Below, in pieces: positions 61,101-63,189 of a stretch of 64,000 nucleotides of DNA (position 1 is its first letter; each line of letters starts with the position of its first letter). The stretch lies in NCBI GenBank assembly GCA_964023205.1, contig OZ026835.1:37111083-37175082 (forward strand). Reading direction: 5' to 3'. Source of the DNA: Lutraria lutraria. Lineage: Eukaryota > Mollusca > Bivalvia > Venerida > Mactridae. Below the pieces are notes generated by a model. That model was not told the origin of the DNA. It saw nothing but the letters and a program-made list of their open reading frames with translations, and did not search any database. Both the position numbers and the translations under genes were made by a program.

Positions 61101-63165
61101 GCATTTTTCTTAGATCTCATTTTGGTGGGGGTATTGCCACTACCATTAAAGTCAGAACTTAATTGTGACTTTGCTTCTTTCTTTTTTGCGTCAGCCGCCA
61201 TTTTTCGTTTCCTTTTGTCCTTTTTCCTCCTATGTTTTTGTTTTCTCCTTTGTCTACCACGATATTGTGATGTCTTTGGAACATTGGGAACAATTCCATT
61301 CTCAGACAGGTTAACCTCATTTTCAGACTGTTCACTTTCATTTTCTGCGACAGAATCATATTCGTCATCAGTGGAACTTTCACCATTTACACCAGCTGAT
61401 GTTACTTCATCGTAGGTAGCTGTGTCTTCTGTTTGACTGATAGGCGATTTAAGTTCTGAAAATGTTGAACTAGTTTGTATTTGGGATGGATTTTCTTCTG
61501 TATATTGAATAACTGAAAAGTCAGTATTATCATCTACCTGCATTGTTTCAGGTCCACTCGCACATATTTTGCCATCATTCTGAGAATCTTCACAACTATT
61601 TTGAGAGTTAACAACAATATTATGGCCTGCATTGCATGTACTGCTACCATCAGAACTCAATTTCATATTTTTTTCAATGTTGATTTTAACGTCTGATCCT
61701 TCTCCATGCTGTGTGGCATCAATAGTTGGGGTAGTTTCAAAATGTAGCGCGTTTTCATTTGCCCCTTGATCCAAGTATTTTATCTTTATGTCATTATCCT
61801 TTTTCCCCTTTCCAACATCAACATCAGATACTCCAACATCAGTCACGCAGGTATTTCCTTTCTCTTTAACATCAACAGTTTTCCTTTCTTTGCCTGAATC
61901 TGTTGATTCTCTTACAGTGTTTTGCGTGATATAATTATCCAACTCTATTCCCCTCACATCAGTGACATCAGTAGGATCAATGGATTTAAACTGACCGTTA
62001 TCCTGGTTTGTCACGATTTCTTCAACATTGAAAGCCGCACTCGTTTCTTCATTGCTATTATTGTGTTGTTTACTGGCATCTTCAACACCAACATTAATGG
62101 AACCTTTTTCAATTCCTGTCGCATTCACTTCTCTAGAATTAGAATACCAGCAACCATCAGTATCGTAATCATTACATTCTGAAGATTTCTTTGTGACATC
62201 AGAGAATGCTGTGTCTGCAATGACCATTTGTTTAACAACATAACAAAAGTGATTTACATATGTAGCTTACCGATTACATATGAAGATTTAAATAATGATA
62301 AAAATAAACAATCGTTTACATGTTTTGAATAATCCTGACGCCTGATAGCATACCATAATTAATGCTTGACAAAATATGGGGAATGCTGTTGTTGATTAAG
62401 TTGCGTTTTCACATTACAATTCAACTATCATTTGAATAACTGCATGCTACAATTTATTAATTGTTACTGCAGTGTTATAAACTTGACTTCGAGAAGCGCT
62501 GTACTTCAAATGTTTTTTTTGCGTTATGGTACTAGTCGATTATTTAATATGGAATTCCACCTTGAGAAGAATGTAAATCTTTGCATTCGCAATTTACCAA
62601 GCAAACCCATATCGGGTAATATTTGAGAGACAATCATTTATAAAACAAGAAACACAACCACCCAAGGATCATTACTGTGAAATTTGAATAAAATTGGTCC
62701 AGTGGCTTCAGGAGTTAGTTCATTTTAAATTATTGTTGACGACACATGACGACGGACGGCGGACAGGGCTTTTACTATAGCTTACCATGAGCACTACTTG
62801 CTCAGTGAGCTAAAATGCCTTATTGTCTGTTTGGGAATCAGCCGATGACTATGATAAATTACTATAAACAAATTATTACCTTGTTCTTGACCACATGCAT
62901 CACAAAATAGCTGATCTAGTTCAATTGAGGAACCACAGTTGGTGCAGATGCTTTGTTTTGTTTCAAATTTAGATTTATCAACTTTTGTACCACAGTGTTT
63001 GCAAAAGTTCTGATTGGGATTGATTTCTGCTTTACAAACAGAACCATCTTTCTTCGTTCCGCCACACGCTACAGTTGACACCAATGTATCTGTCATTTCA
63101 GATCCACACTCAGGGCAAAAGTTTGAATCTCCTTCAACACCACATTTGGCACTGGAACACTTCAT
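283..63165 (-). CDS. RNF213: RNF213 (mysterin)-like giant AAA+ E3 ubiquitin ligase, 77 exons, C-terminus off the window
   Basis: This is the only convincing host gene. Starting from ATG at 63165, 77 exons join in phase to 4,795 codons without a stop. RNF213 is a cytosolic giant ubiquitin ligase with a dynein-like ring of six AAA units, a RING and an RZ finger; in vertebrates it is linked to lipid droplets, antimicrobial ubiquitylation and moyamoya disease. Direct evidence is the N-terminal zinc ribbons, the AAA3 P-loop GETGCGKT with FFDEAN, the AAA4 P-loop GKPGSSKS with VLDEIG, the NWALDPAKMNR sensor stretch, and a RING about 950 residues after AAA4. Human RNF213 is about 5,200 residues. The tracing stops at 283, roughly where the RZ finger should begin, so the E3 shell and C-terminal domain are missing from the window. 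The identification is very secure. Individual exon ends are manual calls, and a few short exons could be misplaced. Confidence 0.95.
4544..4726 (-). CDS. RNF213: RNF213 exon 69: RING-type zinc finger with Asp at the His position (residues 4302-4363)
   Basis: A 183-nt exon is entered with GG|A (acceptor GACTCTAG) and left at TCAGC|GTAAGA. Cysteines are at 4307, 4310, 4323, 4328, 4331, 4343 and 4346, giving CSQC, LPCKDVLCNQC and CRKC. This is the C3HC4 spacing of a RING, but the expected CxH is CKD, so residue 4325 is Asp instead of His. Asp can sometimes ligate zinc, so the fold may survive. In mammalian RNF213 the RING is reported to be dispensable for much of the ligase activity, which depends on the RZ finger; that would tolerate drift here. 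The open frame continues upstream to a Met at 4758, but the splice at 4726 is favoured by phase. Confidence 0.9.
5351..12371 (-). CDS. RNF213: RNF213 exons 63-68: E3 module before the RING (residues 3978-4302)
   Basis: The exons are 12194-12371, 8632-8801, 7560-7784, 7014-7207, 5631-5736 and 5351-5451. Exon 63 encodes NHSLSAMVPFSWLIIEKIEEL, matching the family's PFSW segment. The remainder is helical, with YVHDFVHTVYHAA, HFREINKVWRD, RDRIVWLNKVHRFRP and FLWNRVLVVKLFMEHVCV. These lead directly to the RING exon in phase. The introns on either side of exon 63 are the most heavily invaded by mobile elements (6.7 kb and 3.4 kb). Conservation with vertebrate proteins is lower here than in the AAA core, but order, phase and spacing are right. 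Confidence 0.88.
5925..6690 (+). repeat. Dispersed repeat family, copy 1 (5'-truncated)
   Basis: It shares ordered segments with the other copies: ggtcttc..accaatat, ccgctacaaaacaccgaaa, tttacggttcaa, cgtaccaacacaatgcac and gtttatcgcaataaaacact. It lies in the intron between exons 66 and 67. No coding capacity is seen. Confidence 0.8.
8943..10093. mobile_element. piggyBac-type nonautonomous element A (TTAA target)
   Basis: A 1,151-bp segment lies between TTAA at 8939-8942 and TTAA at 10094-10097. Its ends are inverted: GGGTGATCACTCATGAG on the left and CTCGCGAGTGATCACCC on the right. A TTAA duplication is the hallmark of piggyBac-superfamily insertion. The interior has no transposase-sized frame, so it is a MITE-like or deleted derivative. 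It lies in the intron between RNF213 exons 63 and 64, 141 bp from exon 64. Confidence 0.82.
10098..12108. mobile_element. piggyBac-type nonautonomous element B (TTAA target, CCC...GGG ends)
   Basis: A 2,011-bp segment lies between TTAA 10094-10097 (shared with element A) and TTAA 12109-12112. The inverted ends are CCCTTTACTTCATGTAGCC on the left and GGGGCTATGAAGTAAAGGG on the right. CCY...RGG ends inside TTAA are typical of piggyBac. No frame longer than about 65 codons is present, so it must depend on transposase from elsewhere. It contains a subterminal tandem pair (about 10132-10200) and an internal direct duplication (about 10230-10440 against 10865-11075). Confidence 0.85.
10130..10205 (+). 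repeat. Subterminal tandem pair inside element B
   Basis: The unit, about 41 bp, with core acttcataatcccggtatt, occurs twice in a row and overlaps in sequence with the element's terminal TTTACTTCAT. Subterminal repeats of this sort often serve as transposase-binding sites; that is inference. Confidence 0.65.
13270..13360 (+). repeat. tRNA-like segment, left arm of nested element
   Basis: It contains the A-box-like tagcgcagttgg at 13278-13289. The B box has decayed (gagaccgcgac), and the acceptor arms do not pair. It is not a functional tRNA, but it could be a relic of one or of a SINE head. Confidence 0.6.
13803..13890 (-). repeat. tRNA-like segment, right arm of nested element
   Basis: On the minus strand the A box tggcgcagttgg (13868-13879) and B box gagttcgaacc (about 13817-13828) are intact with normal spacing, and a T-arm-like stem GCGAG/CTCAC can form with one mismatch. 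The 7-bp acceptor stem fails, so it is tRNA-derived and not a tRNA gene. Internal pol III promoter activity is possible. Confidence 0.65.
14286..16268. other. Intron 62 interior, nothing identified
   Basis: This is AT-rich sequence within the 6.7-kb intron between exons 62 and 63. There are no supported genes, and no repeat with a partner elsewhere in the window was noticed. Frames of 60-80 codons here look random. Confidence 0.6.
16269..16659. mobile_element. Small inverted-repeat element, ggcc[a/g]gttc[g/a]attgg ends
   Basis: The left end ggccagttcgattggtc (about 16271) and right end gtccaattgaaccggcc (about 16640) are inverted with few mismatches. The interior includes a strong local palindrome around gagctcttccg. 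It is about 390 bp long and MITE-like; no target duplication is clear. Confidence 0.6.
16919..17413. mobile_element. MITE-like element with aaggccacaccaatttaat inverted ends
   Basis: The left end (16919 onwards) reads aaggccacaccaatttaat, then acttgttcatccg. The right end (about 17381-17413) is its inverted partner, cgatgaacaagt then ttaaattggtgtggcct. The interior has a pair of atatttcgctcgctc motifs. There is no coding capacity. Confidence 0.8.
17617..17815 (+). repeat. Probable SINE relic
   Basis: It has a tRNA-like head (gtggttgtgatccagtagtt) and a tail, ctggccgtcgttgaatatcg, followed by cagcgttaaacgcatcgaaa. The gcgttaaac...gaaac tail is a common mollusc SINE ending. The boxes are degraded. 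Confidence 0.5.
18552..18895 (-). repeat. Dispersed repeat family, copy 3 (partial, reverse strand)
   Basis: It holds only the 5' third of the family, ending at gacctgacatccaagcc, which reads on the minus strand as the family start ggcttggatgtcaggtcaaa. Short plus-strand frames here are chance frames within the repeat. Confidence 0.78.
19109..25335 (-). CDS. RNF213: RNF213 exons 54-62: AAA5-AAA6 and start of the E3 shell (residues 3460-3977)
   Basis: The exons are 25144-25335, 24592-24718, 22294-22494, 21455-21594, 20852-21059, 20447-20595, 20108-20322, 19742-19892 and 19109-19277. Landmarks are KKFPIPLINRLEKH, DVLIGFNDDTCSAIIL, IVLLWSATPESVA, FCS-type helices, CGLWHSVHIDDLYPEE, and LLNEKEARTFNP...DWVV. 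Exon 62 is read through a possible early donor (GAA|GTACTT) to CAG|GTTTGT, because the added VLNLQ matches the family and keeps phase. The intron between exons 55 and 56 houses the Penelope-like element. No ATPase motif is visible in this part, as expected for degenerate AAA5 and AAA6. Confidence 0.92.
22686..22814 (+). repeat. Left pseudo-LTR of the Penelope-like element
   Basis: This 129-bp unit starts atcgtttgcagcagaacc and ends acttgttatga. It is the inverted partner of 24232-24360, with essentially no mismatches by eye. The reverse transcriptase frame begins at its inner edge. Confidence 0.9.
22813..24159 (+). CDS. Penelope-like reverse transcriptase (5'-truncated) fused to GIY-YIG endonuclease
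   Basis: An open frame of about 448 codons ends at TAA 24157-24159. It has no proper start: the frame runs back into the left inverted repeat, and upstream reverse-transcriptase motifs are missing. Seen in order are motif A (FDVAKLYPSVP, catalytic Asp at 22855-22857), motif B (TDGIAIGSKLGKNFA), motif C (KRFIDDGFG, with the two catalytic Asp), a thumb-like region (DLYSKPTDKHLYL), a Cys/His cluster (HRRKCQPNCRTC), then the GIY-YIG endonuclease (VVYGLMC...VYVGES, Arg in GRELKERMEEH, and a late Glu in IKESEWINKLN). This order is diagnostic for endonuclease-bearing Penelope-like elements. It would nick target DNA and copy the RNA, but this copy lacks its 5' part and is probably inactive. Confidence 0.93.
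   Translation, partial: EQQPLPDGTILFCFDVAKLYPSVPKQEGMLACEEGLRSRTSPLLPSPHVLQMIETVLDNNVFHFHDTNYVQTDGIAIGSKLGKNFACTYMRIWDRKLTQFEKQPIFYKRFIDDGFGLWTHGEESLKSFTEYANSIHSNIKIELRYSHSTIEFLDTNVRLDNGRLITDLYSKPTDKHLYLQNKSNHPPHTKKAVPYGLGIRIRRICQNDEDYQKRRRELKQQLRKRGYSGKQIEAQLQKVDAIPREELLQYKQKQVKCNRVPLVLTYAKQLPNVGAILHKHMGLLHKSDRMQEVFKEPPMAAYRRDRNLEDILVHGKLKKVIHQHRRKCQPNCRTCQIKSDKDINCTEKDVVYGLMCTTCDKTVYVGESGRELKERMEEHLRDIRLNKERAVSFHFNSKGHSIKNLKVTILEKVSGRSKSLRLIKESEWINKLNTKFPSGLNSREVRQM
24232..24360 (-). repeat. Right pseudo-LTR of the Penelope-like element (inverted)
   Basis: This is the reverse complement of 22686-22814, ending ggttctgctgcaaacgat. It is followed at once by aatgttttat, which also precedes the 35-bp tail on the left side and so marks the target-site duplication. 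Confidence 0.9.
25475..25795 (+). repeat. tRNA-derived SINE
   Basis: The head has an A-box-like gcgtggtaatgcgctgg (25491-25507) and a B-box-like ggattcgatttt (about 25528). The body has a pyrimidine tract (tctctttctctctctctgg), and the tail is gggccgtaaaacaatacata, the style of metazoan SINE tails. It is inserted about 140 bp above exon 54. The 78-codon frame across it is spurious. Confidence 0.75.
26655..27010 (+). repeat. Dispersed repeat family, copy 4 (3' part)
   Basis: It starts near tttccgctacataacgc and runs through caattaacaatgaaactgtc and tgatagccaatcaaaatcg to ttgcgcgttcggttag. It lies in the intron between exons 53 and 54. Confidence 0.78.
27287..29058 (-). CDS. RNF213: RNF213 exons 51-53: AAA5 region (residues 3323-3460)
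   Basis: The exons are 28982-29058, 28654-28795 and 27287-27480. Exon 52 encodes SRYLLLLTENYGAL, then IRTSSRDSRPITIFGSSF. Its acceptor is the AATTCAG at 28796 and not the upstream ATACTAG, because only the former keeps frame with exon 51. Exon 53 is highly conserved (KVCMETGKTVVLLNLENLYE, then YVDLGLGTHRVKC). ETGKTVV resembles a remnant P-loop context but lacks the first Gly pair, so AAA5 is unlikely to bind ATP. A dispersed repeat copy fills the intron between exons 52 and 53, and another partial copy lies just below exon 53. Confidence 0.93.
27655..28575 (+). repeat. Dispersed repeat family, copy 5 (near full length)
   Basis: It runs from ggatgtctggtcatatcaag to the poly-T/cgtttt end, in the same order as copy 6. 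It fills most of the intron between exons 52 and 53, ending about 80 bp from exon 52. It has no open frame of note. Confidence 0.82.
29059..30061. other. Intron 50 with a 92-codon minus-strand frame of unknown status
   Basis: This is an intron of the host gene. A minus-strand frame (29158-29436, ATG start, 92 codons) has an ordinary amino-acid composition and is preceded by tatatag and tgacgtcac. It has no recognised domain, and no splice pair would include it in RNF213. I leave it as unassigned; a transposon fragment is as likely as a gene. Confidence 0.3.
30062..32065 (-). CDS. RNF213: RNF213 exons 45-50: AAA4, the most conserved ATPase unit (residues 3033-3322)
   Basis: The exons are 31843-32065, 31395-31565, 31106-31168, 30843-30952, 30476-30613 and 30062-30224. 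Walker A GKPGSSKS is at residues 3075-3082, preceded by CIELRIPLFLV. Walker B VVVLDEIG has D3150 and E3151, and the sensor stretch SNWALDPAKMNR has N3193 and R3203. The HPLLEDG segment and the FYGLRDFY segment follow. All catalytic residues are intact. This block is near-identical in style to vertebrate RNF213 and is the firmest identification in the window. Exon 46 uses a less common donor (AAG|GTCCGA), required for phase 0 into the HPLLEDG exon. Confidence 0.97.
32532..33749 (-). CDS. RNF213: RNF213 exons 42-44: AAA3-AAA4 linker (residues 2886-3033)
   Basis: The exons are 33657-33749, 33022-33204 and 32532-32698, all entering in phase 0, with the last leaving in phase 2. The conserved block NECSFVSLRDVDRVLTVMSW begins exon 43. 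It is followed by an acidic loop (SSSDDEEEEEF) that is probably flexible and may be specific to this lineage. Exon 44 encodes ITRSLILALGVCYHACLRSR and PEYRAFISRYF, which in the family precede the AAA4 P-loop. The exon 44 donor is GAGTG|GTAATA. Confidence 0.93.
33925..35677 (-). CDS. RNF213: RNF213 exons 39-41: AAA3, catalytic-type ATPase unit (residues 2692-2885)
   Basis: The exons are 35557-35677, 34422-34663 and 33925-34141. The Walker A GETGCGKT is at residues 2701-2708, the Walker B VLFFDEAN has D2771 and E2772, and the sensor-1 segment AACNPYR has N2809. All key residues for ATP hydrolysis are present, so this unit is predicted to be active. In RNF213, AAA3 and AAA4 are the hydrolysing units. 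Exon 41 continues with RRLVYRVQPLPPSLLPLVWDFG, a strongly conserved stretch. The exons are flanked by canonical GTAAGT or GTAATA donors. The 0.9-kb intron between exons 39 and 40 contains a GC-richer repeat-like segment. Confidence 0.96.
34975..35470 (+). repeat. Probable repeat in the intron before AAA3 exon 40
   Basis: A locally GC-richer segment has aaaaggtcacatcaggcgac, then ctagccaatcagcgccttg, and near its other end catcagatcttgccgtaaag. It looks like an interspersed element but only one copy is present here. No gene is supported. Confidence 0.4.
35927..40013 (-). CDS. RNF213: RNF213 exons 32-38: AAA2 remainder and entry to AAA3 (residues 2323-2692)
   Basis: The exons are 39873-40013, 39445-39562, 38963-39137, 38620-38788, 37911-38095, 36273-36470 and 35927-36049. 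Conserved landmarks in order are FNLLVLGCLVDKTGWVWRK, FQRPFQYLYHLE, HCGVHDPSWLELHHFVWFLN, PHPYLFFNSDRTSFTFFGF and DSYELTTDNVKKILAIYMRFR. Exon 36 carries an acidic low-complexity stretch (EYDLAEAAETEIEQEDGEDD) that is likely a flexible loop. Exon 33 can start at either of two adjacent CAG acceptors (39562 or 39559), a NAGNAG site that would add or drop one Gln. Exon 38 leads directly into the AAA3 P-loop exon. Confidence 0.92.
36471..37910. other. Intron between RNF213 exons 36 and 37, nothing identified
   Basis: This is a 1.44-kb AT-rich intron. The 141-codon minus frame at 36618-37043 is hydrophobic, AT-driven and lacks splice sites in phase, so it is not called. Confidence 0.6.
38311..38460 (+). 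repeat. Dispersed repeat fragment (gagcctatggctcagg type)
   Basis: The segment ctgacctgagcctatggctc, followed by aggacgagcttt and tgtccggtgtcc, resembles a very common bivalve interspersed repeat. It lies in the intron between exons 35 and 36. Confidence 0.6.
40233..40467 (-). CDS. RNF213: RNF213 exon 31: first P-loop, RAGVGKT (probably AAA2; residues 2244-2322)
   Basis: A 235-nt exon carries VRVIKSTRAGVGKT at residues 2247-2260. This is a good Walker A (GxxGxGKT/S type, here RAGVGKT) followed by a basic helix. The position, before the GETGCGKT unit by about 440 residues, fits AAA2 of RNF213, which in the published mammalian structure binds ATP as a structural ligand and is not considered catalytic. 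The downstream VSIPLQESNVDMHYVIGRLLEH segment is also a family feature. No Walker B acidic pair like the ones in AAA3 and AAA4 is obvious in the next exons. The exon is entered with CG|C and left in phase 0 at GGG|GTAAAT. Confidence 0.9.
40780..43686 (-). CDS. RNF213: RNF213 exons 25-30: approach to the AAA ring, AAA1 region (residues 1963-2244)
   Basis: The exons are 43515-43686, 42979-43127, 42361-42435, 42026-42132, 41428-41569 and 40780-40978. Family landmarks are GIVWCIDHEKS, RNFHPGLKEGQPNLILCPC, LPRSDEVLLCTSDTT, KIHCLVSAEYLNYDVSE and MSYRLVVICGSENE. Exon 27 has three possible acceptors. The one ending TTTAATAG at 42436 is chosen because only it gives the conserved Pro-Gly-Leu-Lys and Pro-Asn-Leu-Ile segment in phase. 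Exon 28 ends at GAA|GTAATT, which joins to MDIFLRRAIYD in frame. No P-loop is visible in this part, consistent with a degenerate first AAA unit in the family. Confidence 0.87.
43868..44089 (-). CDS. RNF213: RNF213 exon 24: acidic linker plus UBA-like helix patch (residues 1889-1963)
   Basis: A 222-nt exon is entered in phase 1 (TCTGCAG|ATGATC) and left in phase 1 (GAAG|GTAGTG). The first half is a charged, Glu-rich segment. Residues about 1933-1955 read TFITELVEAGFDEDLAHQALKHV with a gap-free UBA pattern: a hydrophobic helix, then G-F-D-E, then a second helix with ALKHV. UBA domains bind ubiquitin and use a similar (M/A)GF loop. The assignment is from pattern only, and the third helix is not obvious. 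A ubiquitin-binding patch would fit an E3 ligase. The preceding exon is the end of the stalk, and the following exon carries the conserved GIVWCID segment. Confidence 0.82.
44275..47732 (-). CDS. RNF213: RNF213 exons 17-23: stalk (residues 1423-1889)
   Basis: The exons are 47459-47732, 46829-46982, 46095-46318, 45642-45800, 45230-45406, 44784-44945 and 44275-44521. This block has clear family signatures: the ITFKTFEKQFGRHYDD segment, the LKELKVFVDLAF...QCFHSAVTGYAPL segment, the GSVELTSLMQAAAINHNGIF segment, and the HLNFFTVNQLIILQ segment. In RNF213 these form the helical stalk leading to the AAA ring. Most introns here are short. Exon 23 leaves through a weak donor (AAG|GTTGTT), which is nonetheless required for phase 1 into exon 24. 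I see no catalytic residues. Identification is strong because the spacing of these blocks matches the family. Confidence 0.9.
47733..48979. other. Intron between RNF213 exons 16 and 17, nothing identified
   Basis: This is a 1.25-kb intron. The 109-codon plus frame at 48130-48459 is Phe-rich, typical of AT-rich noncoding DNA, and shows no domain. No repeat partner was seen. Confidence 0.55.
48980..53937 (-). CDS. RNF213: RNF213 exons 9-16: helical N-arm and stalk, part 1 (residues 897-1423)
   Basis: The exons are 53757-53937, 53451-53503, 52786-53059, 51989-52093, 51582-51764, 50716-50905, 49630-49920 and 48980-49280. All junctions are phase-consistent. The product is all-alpha, with repeating Leu/Ile helices (for example LRQYLKLY and LVNLMKVVSVIQLY) and no enzymatic motif. 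It corresponds to the divergent N-arm and early stalk of RNF213. Exon 15 uses a less usual donor (CATG|GTTTGT), chosen because it keeps phase 1 into the next exon. Exon 14 ends ...TAC A|GTAAGT. Antisense open frames in this stretch are shadows. Similarity to family members is weak at the start of this block and firmer towards its end. Confidence 0.82.
50182..50532. mobile_element. MITE-like element with cgcttaaaggcccattagc ends
   Basis: The left end cgcttaaaggcccattagca (50182 onwards) and right end gctaatggggctttaagcg (to 50532) are inverted. The 351-bp interior is AT-rich and noncoding. It lies in the intron between RNF213 exons 14 and 15. Confidence 0.7.
52180..52640 (+). repeat. Dispersed repeat fragments (accaagtttcataaacc type)
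   Basis: Two diverged stretches (about 52385-52450 and 52540-52640) carry the caagtttcataaacctt core with a gacaaacatacgaacggac end, a common mollusc repeat style. They lie in the intron between exons 11 and 12 and contain no gene. Confidence 0.55.
54128..54210 (+). repeat. tRNA-like SINE head beside a pseudo-exon
   Basis: The A box tggtgcagtgg and B box ggttcaaaccc have proper spacing, but acceptor and T stems do not pair. Read on the minus strand it gives a peptide with the GFEPRTS motif seen when such tRNA-like repeats are translated. It is not a tRNA gene. Confidence 0.65.
54418..55314. mobile_element. Foldback element with arrays of GACAATTCACCC in both arms
   Basis: The left arm (54418-54536) carries about six variants of agacaattcaccc. 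The right arm (55199-55314) carries about five of the inverse, ggggtgaattgtctg. The middle is AT-rich and noncoding. It lies in the intron between RNF213 exons 8 and 9. The arms are arrays of short motifs, not one long inverted repeat, as in some foldback or subterminal-repeat transposons. Confidence 0.75.
56196..57428 (-). CDS. RNF213: RNF213 exons 6-8: helical N-terminal arm (residues 641-897)
   Basis: The exons are 57160-57428, 56732-56994 and 56196-56432. Phases run 1 to 0, 0 to 2 and 2 to 2. The acceptors end in TTTTACAG, ATTAATAG and TTTTGTAG, and the donors are GTAAGT. The protein is mostly alpha-helical, with leucine-rich amphipathic stretches (LLDELRGLFVCLRKI, AAISVLLLIHETN, VLETLKKLACFIATN) and a Trp-rich segment (WLYLMPWIHFLSDW). 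This matches the helical arm that precedes the stalk in RNF213. No catalytic motif is visible. Exon 8 joins the exon at 53937 directly by phase (ACG AT + T CCT). The 2.26-kb intron between them carries a foldback element and a tRNA-like SINE. Confidence 0.85.
58210..60288 (-). CDS. RNF213: RNF213 exons 3-5: possible carbohydrate-binding-like beta domain (residues 519-640)
   Basis: The exons are 60245-60288, 59943-60089 and 58210-58385, with phases 0/2, 2/2 and 2/1 all matching. Exon 3 encodes a short linker. Exons 4 and 5 encode alternating beta-type segments beginning VRVVFHGLINKEF, followed by a strand ending in LILRMNDNWENK. Exon 5 continues with EFKYSIELP, YYKYYVQKPDGKYDWEHYSN and an Asn-Arg near the end. 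The YKYYV..DG.Y.WE...N pattern resembles the second half of a CBM20 starch-binding module, where a Trp-Glu and an Asn-Arg follow a Tyr-rich strand. I have not verified this by search. If right, the domain could bind glycogen-like polymers. Exons are well supported; domain identity is tentative. A repeat copy occupies most of the intron between exons 4 and 5. Confidence 0.8.
58600..59490 (+). repeat. Dispersed repeat family, copy 6 (near full length)
   Basis: It starts gtgtcaggtcaaatcaaggt and ends near acgttattttagcgattttt. It is the best copy for deriving a consensus. It sits in the intron between RNF213 exons 4 and 5. Confidence 0.82.
60947..62214 (-). CDS. RNF213: RNF213 exon 2: long disordered acidic/Ser-rich exon with a basic patch (residues 96-518)
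   Basis: One large 1,268-nt exon is bounded by ATTGCAG on the acceptor side and AAG|GTAGAT on the donor side. Phase 1 from exon 1 completes an Asp codon, and the exon leaves in phase 0. The sequence is low in hydrophobics and rich in Ser, Asp, Glu, Asn and Thr. It has no recognisable fold and reads as intrinsically disordered. Near residues 415-434 there is a dense Arg/Lys patch (RRKQKHRRKK and similar), which could be a nuclear-localisation-like or nucleic-acid or phospholipid-binding segment; that is inference. Vertebrate RNF213 also has a long unstructured N-terminal region before its folded arm. The open frame extends a little beyond both splice sites and could be mistaken for a free-standing 440-codon gene. 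Confidence 0.88.
62655..62815 (+). repeat. Dispersed repeat fragment (acggacggcggac ... agtgagctaa)
   Basis: It contains attactgtgaaatttgaat, then ttggtccagtggcttcagga, and ends gacgacggacggcggacagg ... ctcagtgagctaaaatg. This is typical of bivalve interspersed repeats and lies in intron 1, ending about 65 bp from exon 1. Confidence 0.6.
62880..63165 (-). CDS. RNF213: RNF213 exon 1: three tandem zinc ribbons (residues 1-95)
   Basis: This exon begins at the ATG at 63163-63165 and ends in phase 1 at a GTAATA donor. It holds three four-Cys zinc-ribbon-like units: C3/C8/C17/C20, C34/C44/C55/C58 and C74/C77/C88/C91. Each ends in a CxxC knuckle followed by Gly (CPECG, CKHCG, CDACG). Vertebrate RNF213 starts with a single such ribbon, as I recall it, so the tripling is a difference worth noting. 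Zinc ribbons of this type commonly mediate protein or ubiquitin contacts, but the role here is unknown. The start is chosen because the ribbon begins at residue 3. A two-codon upstream ORF lies just before it, and the 5' leader may be spliced near 63189. Confidence 0.88.
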
Positions 63166-63189
63166 CTTTTTTTCCTCACTTCATGTTCT
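63166..63189 (-). promoter_or_regulatory. Short 5' leader with a two-codon upstream ORF
   Basis: The leader reads back from the start ATG as a purine-rich run. An upstream ATG at 63184 opens a Met-Lys-stop ORF (ATG AAG TGA, ending at 63176), 10 nt before and out of frame with the main start. A possible acceptor (CTATTTAG) at 63190-63197 suggests an untranslated exon further upstream. Such minimal uORFs can lower initiation at the next ATG. Transcript data are absent. Confidence 0.4.

Noticed and set aside
61122..61415. 97-codon plus-strand frame
   Set aside because: It is the complement of the low-complexity exon 2 and has no independent signal.
60905..62227. Free-standing 440-codon gene
   Set aside because: Both ends are at splice sites in phase with RNF213 exons 1 and 3; the initial Met and terminal residues lie in introns.
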